NCBI GenBank assembly: GCA_905250075.1
Contig: CAJNOP010000225.1
Span: 157,621-221,620 of the forward strand
DNA from: Rotaria sp. Silwood1
Lineage: Eukaryota; Rotifera; Eurotatoria; Philodinida; Philodinidae
Length of the DNA stretch: 64,000 nt
Direction of reading: 5' to 3'
Every line of letters begins with the position of its first letter. Position 1 is the first letter of the stretch. This document shows, in pieces, positions 25,135-38,117 of this stretch. The notes beneath the pieces are model-generated. The model saw only the letters and a list, made by a program, of their open reading frames with translations, searched no databases and was not told where the DNA came from. Made by a program: the position numbers and the translations under genes.

Positions 25135-28100
25135 AATAATTGATAATAAATGTCCAATATAAAGGACAAATACGGTAAAAAAACAAGCAATACTTAATAC
25201 CAATCTGAATGGCAAATGATTGCTGACCGAGCAAAATAAAATCAAAAAAACAAAAAACATCATGAGCATGCTAGTGCATGATGAGAAAGAAGATGATGGC
25301 AATTATAGAAATGAAATGACCTTCTTCTACAAGATTATTAACTTAAATAAAAATGGTATTAGCTAACTATAAAATGTTAGGCTATTATTATTATTATGGT
25401 CATTAATTTTTTTTCTCTTTAGCTTTTTTTTTTCTCTCTTGTGCATCTTTTTCATTCATTGCTCTCGTTTCTTTCTTTTTTTTCTTGCTATACTACGATT
25501 TTGTTTTCTTATATTTTTCTTTTTTGGTTTTAACTTAAAATGAAGATGGAAAACTTTTTCTTTTTTTTTTTTGTCAGTAGCTAAAATGAAAGACAAAAAA
25601 ACAAACACTAAGATCGATATAATTCTAATATTTACATTGACTTCTCTGGTTTTTTTTCCTTTTTCTTGATTCAAGTGTGGACTTTTGATTATTTACTTAT
25701 TTGTTGTTGTCATCATATTTCTTTTCTTTTCTTTTCCATTCGATATATATCTATGTTTATGCTCGGTTTGTTTGTCTGATCTAATAAAGAAACAAAAAAA
25801 AGGATGTAATGGCGAATACTATTCATGATAATAAGATCAAAAAGCAACCGATGATATATTGGGCTTGAATGTCATCATCCTAATACTGATTCATTGAGTA
25901 TTATGATCATAATACTTCGCATCTTTCTATTCTCTTTCCTAGTTTCCAATTAGCTTCTACATGGAATGTACACAAATTTATCTTGAATAGAATAGAAAGC
26001 AAGACAAGAATAATTCATAATAAATAACAAATCAATTTTTTAGTCTTCTTGTGTTTTTAATATCGTTGGTTTTATATTATCAATTGAATTTATTCAGTAG
26101 ATTTTATGACTGAATATTAACAAACAACAAAAAAAAAAGAATAAAAAATTCTACTTTAAAATTATCGATTTAGTTTTATTTTGTCAAGAAAAATAAACGA
26201 TAAATTAAACATAGATTTACATTTTTCAACAAACATCAACATATATATATAGATCATACACTCATCGATCAAAAATAATATTAGTTTATCGCTATCTTCA
26301 ATTACATATTCCAACAAATTCTGCATTAGAATTAAAATGTATGGATAAATTATGAAAAACCATTGTGTTTATAGTATGCATATGGGATGTCACACACACA
26401 CACACACACACATGCACGTTTTCTTTGCTTCATTAATGAATTGTATATAATATTGTGCAATAAAAACAAGTTTGCTGAGCATGACCATTCATTAGCAAAG
26501 ATTTTTCTATGATAATGATATGAAAACTTCTTTTATCAAAAATAAAAACAAGAAGAAGACAAAAAAAAAAACGTAACCTTTGGAAATCAACAGAATTAAG
26601 AAGAAAACAAAAGAATAATAATACTTTTCAGTGATAAATACCGTATTGGTCTATTATCTGTCGACACCAAAATATATGCTATGTCACTTAAGAGTTATAG
26701 GTTTTTCTTCGTCTTTTATTTTTTTTTTGTTGCTTACTTATCTGTTTGTTTTTTTAATACAATATATAAGAATTCTTAGAAAGAAGTATTATATCGGCTG
26801 AGTAATTTACCATAAATCTAGTAGTTCAAAAACATGTCTTATCAGATATATTGATTATTTATTTTATTTTACTAATACGATATCTATTAATAGAATGTAC
26901 TAAATCAAGCAAATACATAAACGATTACCTCCGATAGAAATTTAATTCTATTATAGATAATTATAACTAATGGTCTTTAAAAGGTGTACTACACAATAAT
27001 AATCAAATTGATTCGGTAAGATATTTGTTATTTAAACAATTGTAATCTATGTATTTGTATGTTCTATTGTTATGTATTATGCTGATTCTATAAATATATT
27101 GTAATATGGTGTAGTTAAAGTTACTATAATAATGATCGATTAGCCTGATGATATACTAGTAAATGTAAAACAAGCCTTTTGTCAATGTCAATCAGAAATA
27201 TAAAAGATCGGTACGACTAATTGAAAAGAATGATGGAAATCTGAAGACATAGGCTTCATAATTATATGAGGCACTGAAGATTTTCTATCGTATTCATATT
27301 CCGATTTTCTCCGCCTTCTTCTTTTTTTTTTTCTTTTGTCTTTGTCATCTAAAACACATGTCCTAGTGTTTTTTTGTCCTTGCTTTGGACAAATGCACTG
27401 ACTTTTTTTTTTAGATGAAAGCTTGATTATTTTTTTTTTTCTTTTATAGCTTTTTATTAGTATTTTCCAAGGGAACAAATCAGTAAGAGAGATTGAGACT
27501 TGCGACATTGATTTAATTTCCGTTATTGATGGGGAAATAAAAAAGCGAGAGAAAGGAAGACGAGGAGGAGAACACAATGAAATAACAGGTAATTGGCCTT
27601 CTTTAATAATCATCAAGTGACGTACAGAAAATCGCATTTGCATTCTTCATCTCGTTTTTTTTCTACTTCTAAATGTTACACTTAGGTAAATAATTGACTA
27701 TCGTTACAGAATATTTTTTTTGTCTCAGTAATCAATCGTTACTCTTTTGAGTGAACATTAGATTTTTCTCTCTATACCGTTCTATTTTCTACTCTATCTC
27801 TTTCTCTCGTCGTCTCTTTCTCGCTCGCTCTCTCTCTCTTCGCTTCTCTTTCTTTTCGGAAAATGCACGCACACACATATATACACTATGACACGGCCGA
27901 TTATTCTCATAGACGTCATAAGTTCTTCTCTCTCTTTGTCGACGCGTCGCTTCAAGTTTTTGTATTACTACTGCACCCTATTGTCGTTATTACCAGGAAA
28001 GTGGTACTTAAACCGATCGCTTCTCTGTTTTCTCATTGCTACTCGAAAGTCAAATACATTTTCGGTAAATCGTATTAATATAAAAAAAAAAGTACAAATT

Positions 28101-30125
28101 GTTTGAATCATCTATATATTTATATATTTATTTATTATAACTATTATTCTTCAAGAAACATACATATACACATACAAAAAGAAAATAATATTCCATTTAT
28201 CTTAACTGAGAATTATCTCAAGAAATTAGTAGATAAATCATCTTTGTACAAACATTTTAGTTTGACATCGATCGGAAATTACAAACATACAGAACCAAAA
28301 AAAAATAAAAGAAAATAATAGAAAACAGAGATCTTTAACAATTCATCATTCGTTTTTTTTTTGTTTTGTTATATTCAACATTTATCATACAATTGCAGAT
28401 TGATCATCGACTTTCTTATCTTAATCAATTAAGAAAAAAGTAAGTAATATGAAATACCTTCTATAATAATTTTTTCTTTTTTCTTTTCTTATACTTATCA
28501 AATCCTTGATTATTATCAGATATTCGACATAAGATATTCATACGAAAGAAACTATATAGTTGCTATTGTTATTGCTGTTTTTTTTTTGTTCTCTTGTTCT
28601 CTTGACTACTGTTGTTCTAGTTATTATTATTTGATGTTGAATATTGAGAAAATAATGACATATTGTGATCGTGATAATCATAGTATGGGTGTGGTTCAAC
28701 TAGACGATCGTGCAATTTCGATTCGATCAATATTTATTCTAGCATAGTTAACTTTAATATTTTGCCTAACAAAGAAAAGAAAAGAAAAATCAGTTCTCGA
28801 TCTCATTTAGAAGAGCCTTATCTATTATTCTGATTTTCATCGATGTAACTATCAATAAGTAATGTAATAAAAATATAAAAATATAAAAAAAAAAAAGAAA
28901 AAAAAAGAAAAAGAAAACAAAAACTCTTCGACCTAAGGGCTTTGAGATATATGACGTTAATCCGATTTAGTTCTCCTTTATTTGCTATTGTCGATGGTCG
29001 TACTAACGGGCAAATACATACACACATGTTTGCTTGATTATCATCTTATCATTGGAACTGTATGTGCGCTTTTGGCCACCGAACAAATTTGCAAATATCG
29101 ACAATATATCAAGTCTTTTGTCACTGTTGTCTTATGACTGGTGATATTAACATTATGTATAGAAAAATAAAAATATCAAATAGATTGTTGTTTTTATATT
29201 TTCTCGTTTATGTTCTTTTATTAAATATCACTAGCACATATAAATACATATATTTATGTATTTATAGATATTAGCTTGTTTTTTGAAGAAAAAAAAAGAA
29301 AAACGAAAATTTTTGTTTTTAAATAATTATTTCGTAAGTCATATTAAGGAAAAAGTTATTTATTCACTAATTATTCATCTTGATGTGTTTGAATTAAAAA
29401 CATTTCATATAACTCAGTTGGATTGTTTATGGAAGACAGTTGGCATTGACAATGCATGAAATAGCACATACATGCTGCCATCATCACAAGTACATCATCA
29501 ACCACATCAAGTACGATCTACATAAATGTATATGAGAAACTCCCTAGCGAGAAATGGGATGCGTCGTATAAAAGTGCTATATTAGTTATGACAACATTTT
29601 TTTTTTCTTATACTAAAAAGAGAAACGAAATACAAGTATTACGCTTAGTTGAGTAGATGCTTTTTGTTTTTATTCTTAAAAAAAAAATCAAAGATAACAA
29701 AACAAAAAAGCAATAAATACATATCGTATTGTAAATGGCTTTATATTTTTCTTTTGATTGATATGACTATATCAACAAGTAAGTGTCGTTAGTTAATCAT
29801 ATAGAATATTAAGAACAAAGAAGAAAAAGAAAACTAGAAATATATTATATCATGAAACAAAAATTTTTAGTTGATTATATTTAATGAATATCAATTATGA
29901 ATTAAGAAAGAGATTGCTTTTATAATTTTTTTTTTTTTTTTTTTTTGATAAAGAACAAAGAAAATTATTCATAATTTCCTTTAAAATTAATTCTTATTAG
30001 ATATATATATATTAATATTAGTTTTCTATTTTTAGTGATCACAAATACATTATCATCAAAAATTTGTTATCATTATATTGTTACATCCGTTTTCCTTGTC
30101 TACTTATTATTATCGTTCATTCATC
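25135..30125. other. 5-kb interval between SMG9 and the GPCR, probable promoter and 5' UTR
   Basis: No ORF here looks coding. A (CA)n tract of 22 bases lies at 26391-26412. A pyrimidine-rich stretch of CTCTCT at about 27770-27860 precedes a less AT-rich block to 28060, which would suit the transcription start of the GPCR. A possible non-coding 5' exon is noted separately. The rest is AT-rich intergenic or intronic DNA. Confidence 0.45.
28399..28440 (+). other. Candidate non-coding 5' exon of the GPCR
   Basis: A 42-base segment is preceded by TACAATTGCAG (acceptor-like) and followed by GTAAGTAAT (strong donor). The next acceptor (TTTCTATTTTTAG at about 30024-30036) leads into the exon bearing the GPCR start codon. 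It has no ATG of its own. The call rests on splice-site shape only. Confidence 0.3.
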
Positions 30126-33100
30126 ATGTTTAAGATCAAAAGAAAATCTCAATCACCATCAGTATTACCCTCATCAAGCAGTGTTAGTCGTAGTACATTA
30201 CTTGTTTCGTCTTCTTCTGCTTGTTCTACTCGTCATCATCATAATAATGTTTCATTATCATCATCTGCCTCTGTCTCTCCACAATATAATAACTATAAAA
30301 AAATTCAACGACAACAACGACATGAAGAAAACATCAATAATACTCGATCATCATCACATTCGAAACAATTTCTTGGTTACTTTCGTTGCTGCTGTTATCA
30401 TTTTTGTTCGTGCACATGTGAATGTTCCATTCCATCAAATAAATCTCAATATGATAATAAATCATCAATATTTAATCGAAAAAATTGTGCAAGTACATCA
30501 TCAATTAGTTCATCTTATTATCGTCGTTAAAAAATTAGATTTTTTTATTGATTTTATTCTTTCAACAGATCATTTACGTCAATATATATTTGAACGACAT
30601 TTAATTGAAAGAAAAACTAATCCAAGTTTTCTTCCTAAACTAAGTTTCATTGTCCTTTTATTCTCATGTCTATTTCCTTTGACAATTGCTACTACATTAC
30701 CACCGACACAAATAACTTTAACCAATCGTGACATATATGTATTTAGTGATTTTGGTTCAAATACTTCTATAAATTTTTTATTTTCTCGAAAACCTCAATG
30801 GCATGCTGGATGTTGTATGCGTTCAAAAGAAGTTGCATCATCAATATGTAATATTAATAATAATTCAATTGAACAATTATATCAAATAGATTTTCTTAAT
30901 AATCAAACATTATTTTGTCAACGTTATAATGTATTTCGTTATTTATCACGAAAACCTTTAGCTATATTTACATATTGTATTGTTACTATTGGTATATTAT
31001 TAAATACATTTGTTTTTCTTGTTTTAATATTTGGTTCATTAAGACGATCAACATCATTTGCATTATTTGTTGCATTAACATGTTTTGATTTATTAAGTTT
31101 AGCATCAAGTTTATTTGCCCAATTATTTCGTACTGTAATGACATATTTAAAAGCATCAGCAACATTTTGTAAAATGTTTGGAATATTTTTTTTATATTTT
31201 CGTCAATGTTCATCAACAACATTATTATTAATTGCTATTGAACGTTGTATTGTTATTAAATATCCATTTTGTCGACATACATTTAATCAATTTCGTTTAC
31301 CATTATTAGCTTTTATTATGTTATTATTTGTTGTACCAATTCCATTTGATTTTGTATATTATACAAATGGTACATTACATTGTGAAGCATTTGAAACTGT
31401 ACAAGCTGATTATTATCAAATATTTCGTGGATTTTTTACAGTTTTTTCTTATGCTATGTTACCATTTGTTGGTATAACAATAAGCAATTTATTAATTATA
31501 ATTGAACTTAAAAAATCAAAAAAACGTTTTATGACTAAAGGTGCAAATGGTACAATGAGACGTTTTTCTACAAAGTAAGAAAATAATTTTTTTTTTTTTT
31601 GGAATATTTTTGTACGAAAATAAAAATCTCATTAAATTCTTTAGTATTAAAAACTGTATTGTTGTTTTTGTTTTTTGTTTTTTGTTATCTGTAAGCTAGA
31701 CATAAAACATGCTTAATGAGATATACTATGATGACGTGATCGTCTGATAAGAAGACAATTTTTGATAGACAGAAGTCTCTGTTATAACTCAAGAAAAAGA
31801 CAAACTTAATGGCTAGATTGACCTCATCAATAACAGAGACGTAAAAAAAAAGTTTCTTTTTGCTTTGTTTTTTTTATTTGTCTTCAATATTTTAATATGA
31901 CATAAATACTTTTATATCGATTATAGTATAAGAAAAATATTTATCTAATGATTAGAAGGTCAATAGATATATAGACAAAATGGTAATATCGGTTTATATG
32001 ATGAGTAAACATTAATATTTATCATTATATGATAATAGAAGATAAGGAGAGATTTTCTTGTTTTTTCTTTTTTTTGTATCGTTAGATTTTTCTTGATCTT
32101 TCAAACATTATCAATAGTATAAGAATTAAAGAATTTTTATTACTTCTTAATAGAAGAAAGTCTAATCTATATAATTCCTTAAGATAAATCTATCAACTTA
32201 AATATTATCATATCAATAATAACATTGTATTTATCATTATTTGATTCTATGGCGAAAAAAAAAACAAAAAATTTTAAAAGAAAGCGTTGATTTTTTTGTA
32301 CAGTTAACTATCAATCAACAATATAGAGTGTAAATTCAATTTACTAATCATTGGTATACGTAAACGATAAAAATATAATATCGTCTATAATTATTTCTAA
32401 AAAAAAAAACAATTAAAAAGAAATTTATTTTCATATGTCAATATGTATATGTCATAAATAGAGTTAATAGCTTAATTTTAAGCATATTATAACTTCAATC
32501 TTAATTAAAAAACAAAATATCAATAAATTATATTTATATCATTAATTTTCTTTTTTTTTTTTGTTTAATCTTATGAAATTTTTCTAATTATTATTTAGTG
32601 TAGTGGAAAAACGTGGTACAACAGTTATGTTACTTGTTGCTTCATTTGCATTTCTTGTTCTACTTGGTCCATTTTATGTACACTGGTGTATAGCATATTT
32701 ATTTTATAATTATCCTCAATGTCATTTTACACGAAATCTATATGAAAATGTTCAAGTATGTATGGGTGTATTTCATCCATATTTAACTGTTATTGAAAAA
32801 GGTATGCGTGAATCAAATCATGCTATTAATTTTCTTCTTTATTGGGCAACATCAACACGTTTTCGTGCAGATTTTGAACGTATAAGTCGTCGTTTATTCT
32901 ATCGTATATTTGGCAATGCTATATTATTTTTATATAAACATATATGTTTTTGTTGTACAGCACCATCATGTCTTGCTACACTTGAACGACATGTATCAGA
33001 TACAACAGATCCTGATTCATCATATGAATTAAATCGAAAAAATCAAATTGCATATAAAACATCACATTATTATTCAAATTTTGAAAGACGACGACAACAT

Positions 33101-33313
33101 CAATTAGTTCAAGCAACATTATTAAATAATACTATACCAACAGATTCAAATTTAACACCAACAGCATCATTTCATACATTAACAGAACATACAGCTAAAA
33201 CAGTACGAATGTTAACATGGAATCCACATGATCCAATGATGCGTGGATTAGAAAATAAACGTAAAGCTGCACATTTATCTCAACATCTTTCAACATCAAA
33301 CGCTGTTTTATAA
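30126..33313 (+). CDS. Rhodopsin-like (class A) G-protein-coupled receptor with long Ser-rich N-terminus
   Basis: Three coding exons, 30126-30525, 30569-31574 and 32599-33313, give 706 residues. The first intron is just 43 bp. Class A landmarks are present: GILLNTF in TM1, LTCFDLLSL in TM2, a TM3 cysteine in ATFCKMFG, IERCIVIKYP for the DRY motif, LHCEAFE in the second extracellular loop, YAMLPFV in TM5, LLGPFYVHW in TM6 and HAINFLLYWATSTRFR in TM7, the NxxxY variant common in peptide receptors. Residues 1-134 are Ser/His/Asn-rich with a Cys cluster. A hydrophobic stretch near 155-175 then precedes an extracellular Cys-bearing segment. The ligand cannot be told; the FMRFamide/peptide-receptor group is the nearest impression. 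Confidence 0.85.
31575..32598 (+). other. 1.02-kb second coding intron of the GPCR
   Basis: The donor GTAAGAAAAT lies after the RRFSTN codon split and the acceptor TTATTTAG at 32598. The contents are AT-rich without recognisable elements. Confidence 0.75.
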
Positions 33314-35707
33314 TGTTCCCTCTCTCTCTTTTGTATTTCTTTCTTTTTCTCTATTTTTTTTTTGTTTTGTCTTCGTCAAAAATCTTAAAAAAATATCAAT
33401 GCATATATTATATCTCTTCTTTATAGACTTATGTATGATATCAAGAGAAAACTAACGCCTACAGATAAACTATCAAGAAACTAAGTGACACATTTTAAAG
33501 TTTCCTTTTTTTTTTTTTTTGTTTTTTGGTATTCAGTGCCGTCACTAATATATGTCGACGGTTATTGACAATGCGATAATTACCTTGTCGTATATTATAT
33601 CTATATATATATAGTAAAAATCTGAGAAAGAAAATACATTAGTTAAAAGCAATTTCTTGCCTTCAAAATAAATCATGCAAATAAATAACATTTATTCTTA
33701 TGTATGTCAAATCATTGTAAAAATAATCAACGACTAACAAAAAAAAAGAAATAATAGAATTATTTTCTATATGCACTCCATGCTCTCAATATTAAATTGA
33801 GTAGACAATATCATAATTAATAATTCTTAACATAAAAATAATAATGTTTAACAAAAATATTTAAGTTCTATACAGAAATAAATAACATAACAACAAAAGG
33901 GTCAAGATTGCGTATATACAAAAACGTTTTTCTTTTTTTTTTTTATGGAAAACAAAATAATGTAATTATATATTGAAGTTTGTGACAGTTCGAATAGTAT
34001 TATTTCAAATGGAAATTTAATTATACAAATACTATTAGAAATGCTCGAATGCCTAAAATATAAAAAAAAACAAACAAACAAACGTCTAACTTTCTTCAAA
34101 CTATAACAACTTTATATAATTACAATGACATTATTTGCACCATCATCAAGTATTCTGTCTATCATTATTAGAAAAATCTAATCAAATCATCATAAGTCAA
34201 AAATAAAAACTCATGGGAATGAACCATTCGAACATCTTTGTCATTCTAATAGGTTCTACTTGATGAGATAAGAATTATCTCCAAAGGCATTTTTATTACA
34301 TAGAAGAATATTCTTCGTTCGATTGTACAAAGAAACGTGTACTTCAACAGGAGATACATTAATTATTGTAAATATTCAATGAAAAATACTTCTTTTTTTT
34401 TTGTATTTCCTTAGGGTAACATAAATTCATTCCCGACATTGTAAATATCATCCTTGTTCTAAAAGTTTTGCACTCATGAGAAATTTCTTTTTTTTTTGCA
34501 TCTGTGCTCTTCTGATTTGTCTATACATACAGACATTCCGACGTTGTGTTTTAATGAAAACTAGGCTTCTATTGGTATTTGACTAACCTAATGAAATTTT
34601 GTTTTGTAAAAGTTCGAGATTTTTCGGAAAACTCTTATTTAAAACAATTAGTTCAATATTTTAAATTAGTTTTTCTCAGAAAATCTTTAAAATCAATATT
34701 CTTGAAGTGGATCACAGTATTCATATTAACATTACTTAAAAAATAATATATATATTTTGCACCAATATGTTAATAACCTGAACTATTTTTTTCAAGGCCT
34801 TCATAGCTTATTTGGGTCTAATATGATGCATATAACTCCAATTTAAAATTAATTAATCAGTTGGGAACTTTTCTCAGAAGACAAATCCAACACGTCTGCC
34901 TATATTTTCATTCAGAAACTAATCAATACTATACCATGCCGATTTTCAATTAGTTTTATACACATAGACATAAAATTGAATAAGTGCAACGAGTAAAAGA
35001 ACAACGAAATAGATGAACATTCTTACATAGTTTATCAAGTAAAAACTTGATATTATTCCAATAAACCAAATTCAAAACAAATACAATATCATGTCAATCA
35101 AAATAATTAGAAGTGTTGATTTCCATTAAAAAAACAAAATCACGATATGAACATGTCTTTTCTTATCAAATCATTGTAATGATTTAATCGTGTTCAATAA
35201 TGAATCTTTTGGGGATATATCTCCATTGCATTATCATTCATCATTTCGGTGATGATGATGATTGATCAACATGTCCTATGAACGACCTTTGAAAACATAG
35301 CAATAGCTAGTTATTCATTAAAATCAAAACAACAAACAAAAAAAAACATACATGAGTTAATTGATTTGAATGAACAAGACTGAACAATAAAAGTTGATTT
35401 AATTTGAATATGTTATGAATGTTGTTTTTTGTGTTATATTATGAATTATTGATGATTTTCGAAATTAATATTATATACATATGTATGCTTTCTATTGTTC
35501 TTTGCCTTTTGTTTCTATTCGATTTAAAAAAAAAGAACATCCGGCTTGAATTTTCATTTATATGTATATTCAAGTAGAAATGTAAACATATGTTTGAACA
35601 CATCATAACAGCAAGGATATTCGATTATTGTTTGTATATATATATATATATGTGTGTGACGAGAAAGAAAAGAAAACAGTTGACAATCACATCTCTCACC
35701 TATCATC
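33314..35707. other. 2.4-kb intergenic region with a transposon relic
   Basis: The GPCR 3' flank begins here and the promoter of the next plus-strand gene ends it. About 34560-34915 is a likely relic of the MITE family seen at 17.1 and 23.8 kb: the stretch TTTTTTTCAAGGCCTTCATA and its surroundings resemble the right arm near 24130. A short TA/TG repeat lies at 35635-35660. Nothing coding is seen. Confidence 0.45.
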
Positions 35708-38117
35708 ATGCAACTTCTAGTTTGTCTATATATTCTTAGTCTATATTCTATACAATTGAATCATGCAAAATTATCTCATAATTGTCGATTTGTTCGATCA
35801 TTTTATCAAATACATTCAAATATATTTAAACTTGATAGAAATCAAACATCATTAATTGTTCAACCATTATATGCATTATCAAATCAATCATTTTCATCAC
35901 TTTCAATTGGTATTATTTATCGTCTAGCAGATACTTATCTAGTACCTATACCTCTTATTTTTGAATGTTTACAAAGTGAACGTATTTATTCACCCATCGA
36001 TTGTGAATTTACTATTGTCGATATTCGTGTAAGTTAGAAAGAAAAATACATAAGACTAATAATATTAATATGAAATATGTGATACTTTGTAATACAATTA
36101 AAACCTGGTCGAATTCAAAAATTTTTGAATTTGGAGATTCAATTGACGATAAATTTTTAGACTCAGACTCGAGTTCAAATCAACCTCAACAGACGATATA
36201 AGTAAACGATATCTATTCTCTTAGAACTTAAAACTGAGATAGTTCATTGCTAATTCATTCATCAATTTTTGAATATGTTCTCGAATAATGAGTCATCGAA
36301 AACTGATTTAAAAAAGAAAAGAGACATCCGAAAAGTAAAAAGTTTCTATGAGTAGGTTATATGTATAACTGTATTACACAAAAAAAAAACGATGAATAAA
36401 TATATTTTCATAGTATAGCTTATAATACTAATATGAATATGATATAAATGCATAACATTTTATTTTTCATTGATCAAACTATTGCGAGTTAGTATAAGAA
36501 AAAACAAACATCTAAAAAATGAATATGTTCTGTATATTCATTTGCTATGCTTTTATTTACTTTTATAGACACTATGAATTGCTTGAGGGCTTAAATAAAT
36601 ACATTATGATACTACATGTTATAATGTAATAACTGAAAGTATTTGTTTGTCTGCTTATATATGAATCTGTTACAATGATCAAAAGGGTAATAACATTTTT
36701 TTTCCCTATGGCAATAAATATAAATTATTAAATGTTCTCGACACTTTTGAAAATAAAACCATTAAATTTCACTATATATTAAGATCAACTATAGTTTTAT
36801 ACGAAATATTTAAGTATAAGATAATTGTCAAGGATAGTCATAAAATAGAGATTTTTAATCTTTATGAATAAAATCAGTATTAATATAAAATCTCATAAAT
36901 CATAAAAATAGATCAATATAACATATAAAATCTCGATATTAATTTATTGGAGACGAGAGACAATTAATAGGCGTTTTCTATATTAGAACAATTCAGATTC
37001 TATTGATGCATACAACTAATCATCGATTCATGAATGAGTACAAACGACATACGTTTGTATCGTAGTCAGTATTTAAAAACTTAATAGTGTTGATTAAAAA
37101 TGAAAATTACTTTACTTCTATTGCTTCTCAAAATAAATGAATCTCGTTTCGAAAGGATTAACTGAAGTATAGATGTTTCTTTTTGATAAAATACAAATAA
37201 ATGTTATCTTTCAAGATGTATATTAAATAAACATTTCCTATTAGTTAGACATTTTTGTTTTTTATTTCTTTTTAAAATAGTCAAATTTATCAATACGAAC
37301 AAGTGAATCAACACGTATAACAACTGTACCACTTCGTTTTCGAGAATATTCTTCATCAACATTTATTTCAATACGTGGTGCTTATTTTAAACAATCAATT
37401 ATTTCTTTAAAAAATTGTCGTTTAGATACAAAAGAAAATCTATTTACATCAGAAATATTTCATATTCATATTGAATTTGAACAAATAATTAATTCAACAT
37501 GTCAACAAACATGTATACATCCTGAATTATATGAATGTTCATCATTATCAAATACATGTCAATGTCGTTCATATCAAAATGGTATAGAAAAATTTAAACA
37601 TTTTTGTATTGATACAGAACTTGGTTCGAATTGTTCAATAACACCAGAACGTTGTCATCGTATATGTCGTATATCTGATCAAATTCATACTGGTAAAATT
37701 GATCTCAATTGTCAATGTCCATTAGGTACACAACGTATACTTTTAAAAACTAATATGTATATTTGTGAATTATCTCAATGTATTAATGAAAAATCAGTAG
37801 AAACTTGTCCACATGGTTATACATGTCAACAAAAACGATGTATACAAACATCAATTTTCGTTCGTTTAAATGAATCAATATTATCATTACCATTTATATT
37901 TATTGGTTTACTTATTAGTGCTTTATTAATTATAATTATACTTATTATTGGTATAATAAAAATGCGTTCAGTAAAATGTGTTAAATTTGTTCATCCATAT
38001 GTGTTATCGATTCATTCAAATAATTCGTCACCAATAATAAATACACGTTTATCATCATTAAAATCAACGAATAAATTCTATGAACAATATATGAAAATTA
38101 ATTCTTTTGATTTATGA
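35708..38117 (+). CDS. Cys-rich single-pass (type I) membrane protein
   Basis: Two exons, 35708-36028 and 37281-38117, both phase 0, give 385 residues. The first 20 residues (MQLLVCLYILSLYSIQLNHA) form a signal peptide. The ectodomain starts with few cysteines and then has a Cys-rich, EGF-like part (residues about 180-300) with CQCRSYQNG, CHRICRIS and CQCPLGTQ motifs. A transmembrane helix LPFIFIGLLISALLIIIILI follows at about 308-332, with a cytosolic tail of about 50 residues rich in Ser. I recognise no family. The layout suggests a surface receptor or adhesion protein. The intron is 1.25 kb. Codon use matches the neighbours, so it is probably a resident gene. Confidence 0.75.
36029..37280 (+). 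other. 1.25-kb intron of the type I membrane protein gene
   Basis: The donor GTAAGTTAG and acceptor AAAATAG flank AT-rich sequence without ORFs, repeats or transposon ends that I can recognise. Confidence 0.75.

Noticed and set aside
26391-26412. CACACA run as a possible telomere-like C-rich tract
   Set aside because: It is a pure dinucleotide microsatellite without the CCC of the telomere unit and lies in the ordinary gene-bearing arm.
27188-27643. 151-codon minus-strand ORF with Lys/Arg-rich middle
   Set aside because: Its composition reflects T/CT-rich leader-like DNA on the other strand; no family, no splice partners, and it lies in the probable GPCR promoter/5' region.
30064-30568. Continuous 504-codon reading of the GPCR ORF with a hydrophobic N-terminal half
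   Set aside because: Its first codon is not ATG and the upstream half is the alternate frame of TCA-rich sequence plus a 43-bp intron; the spliced model has an ATG start and better composition.
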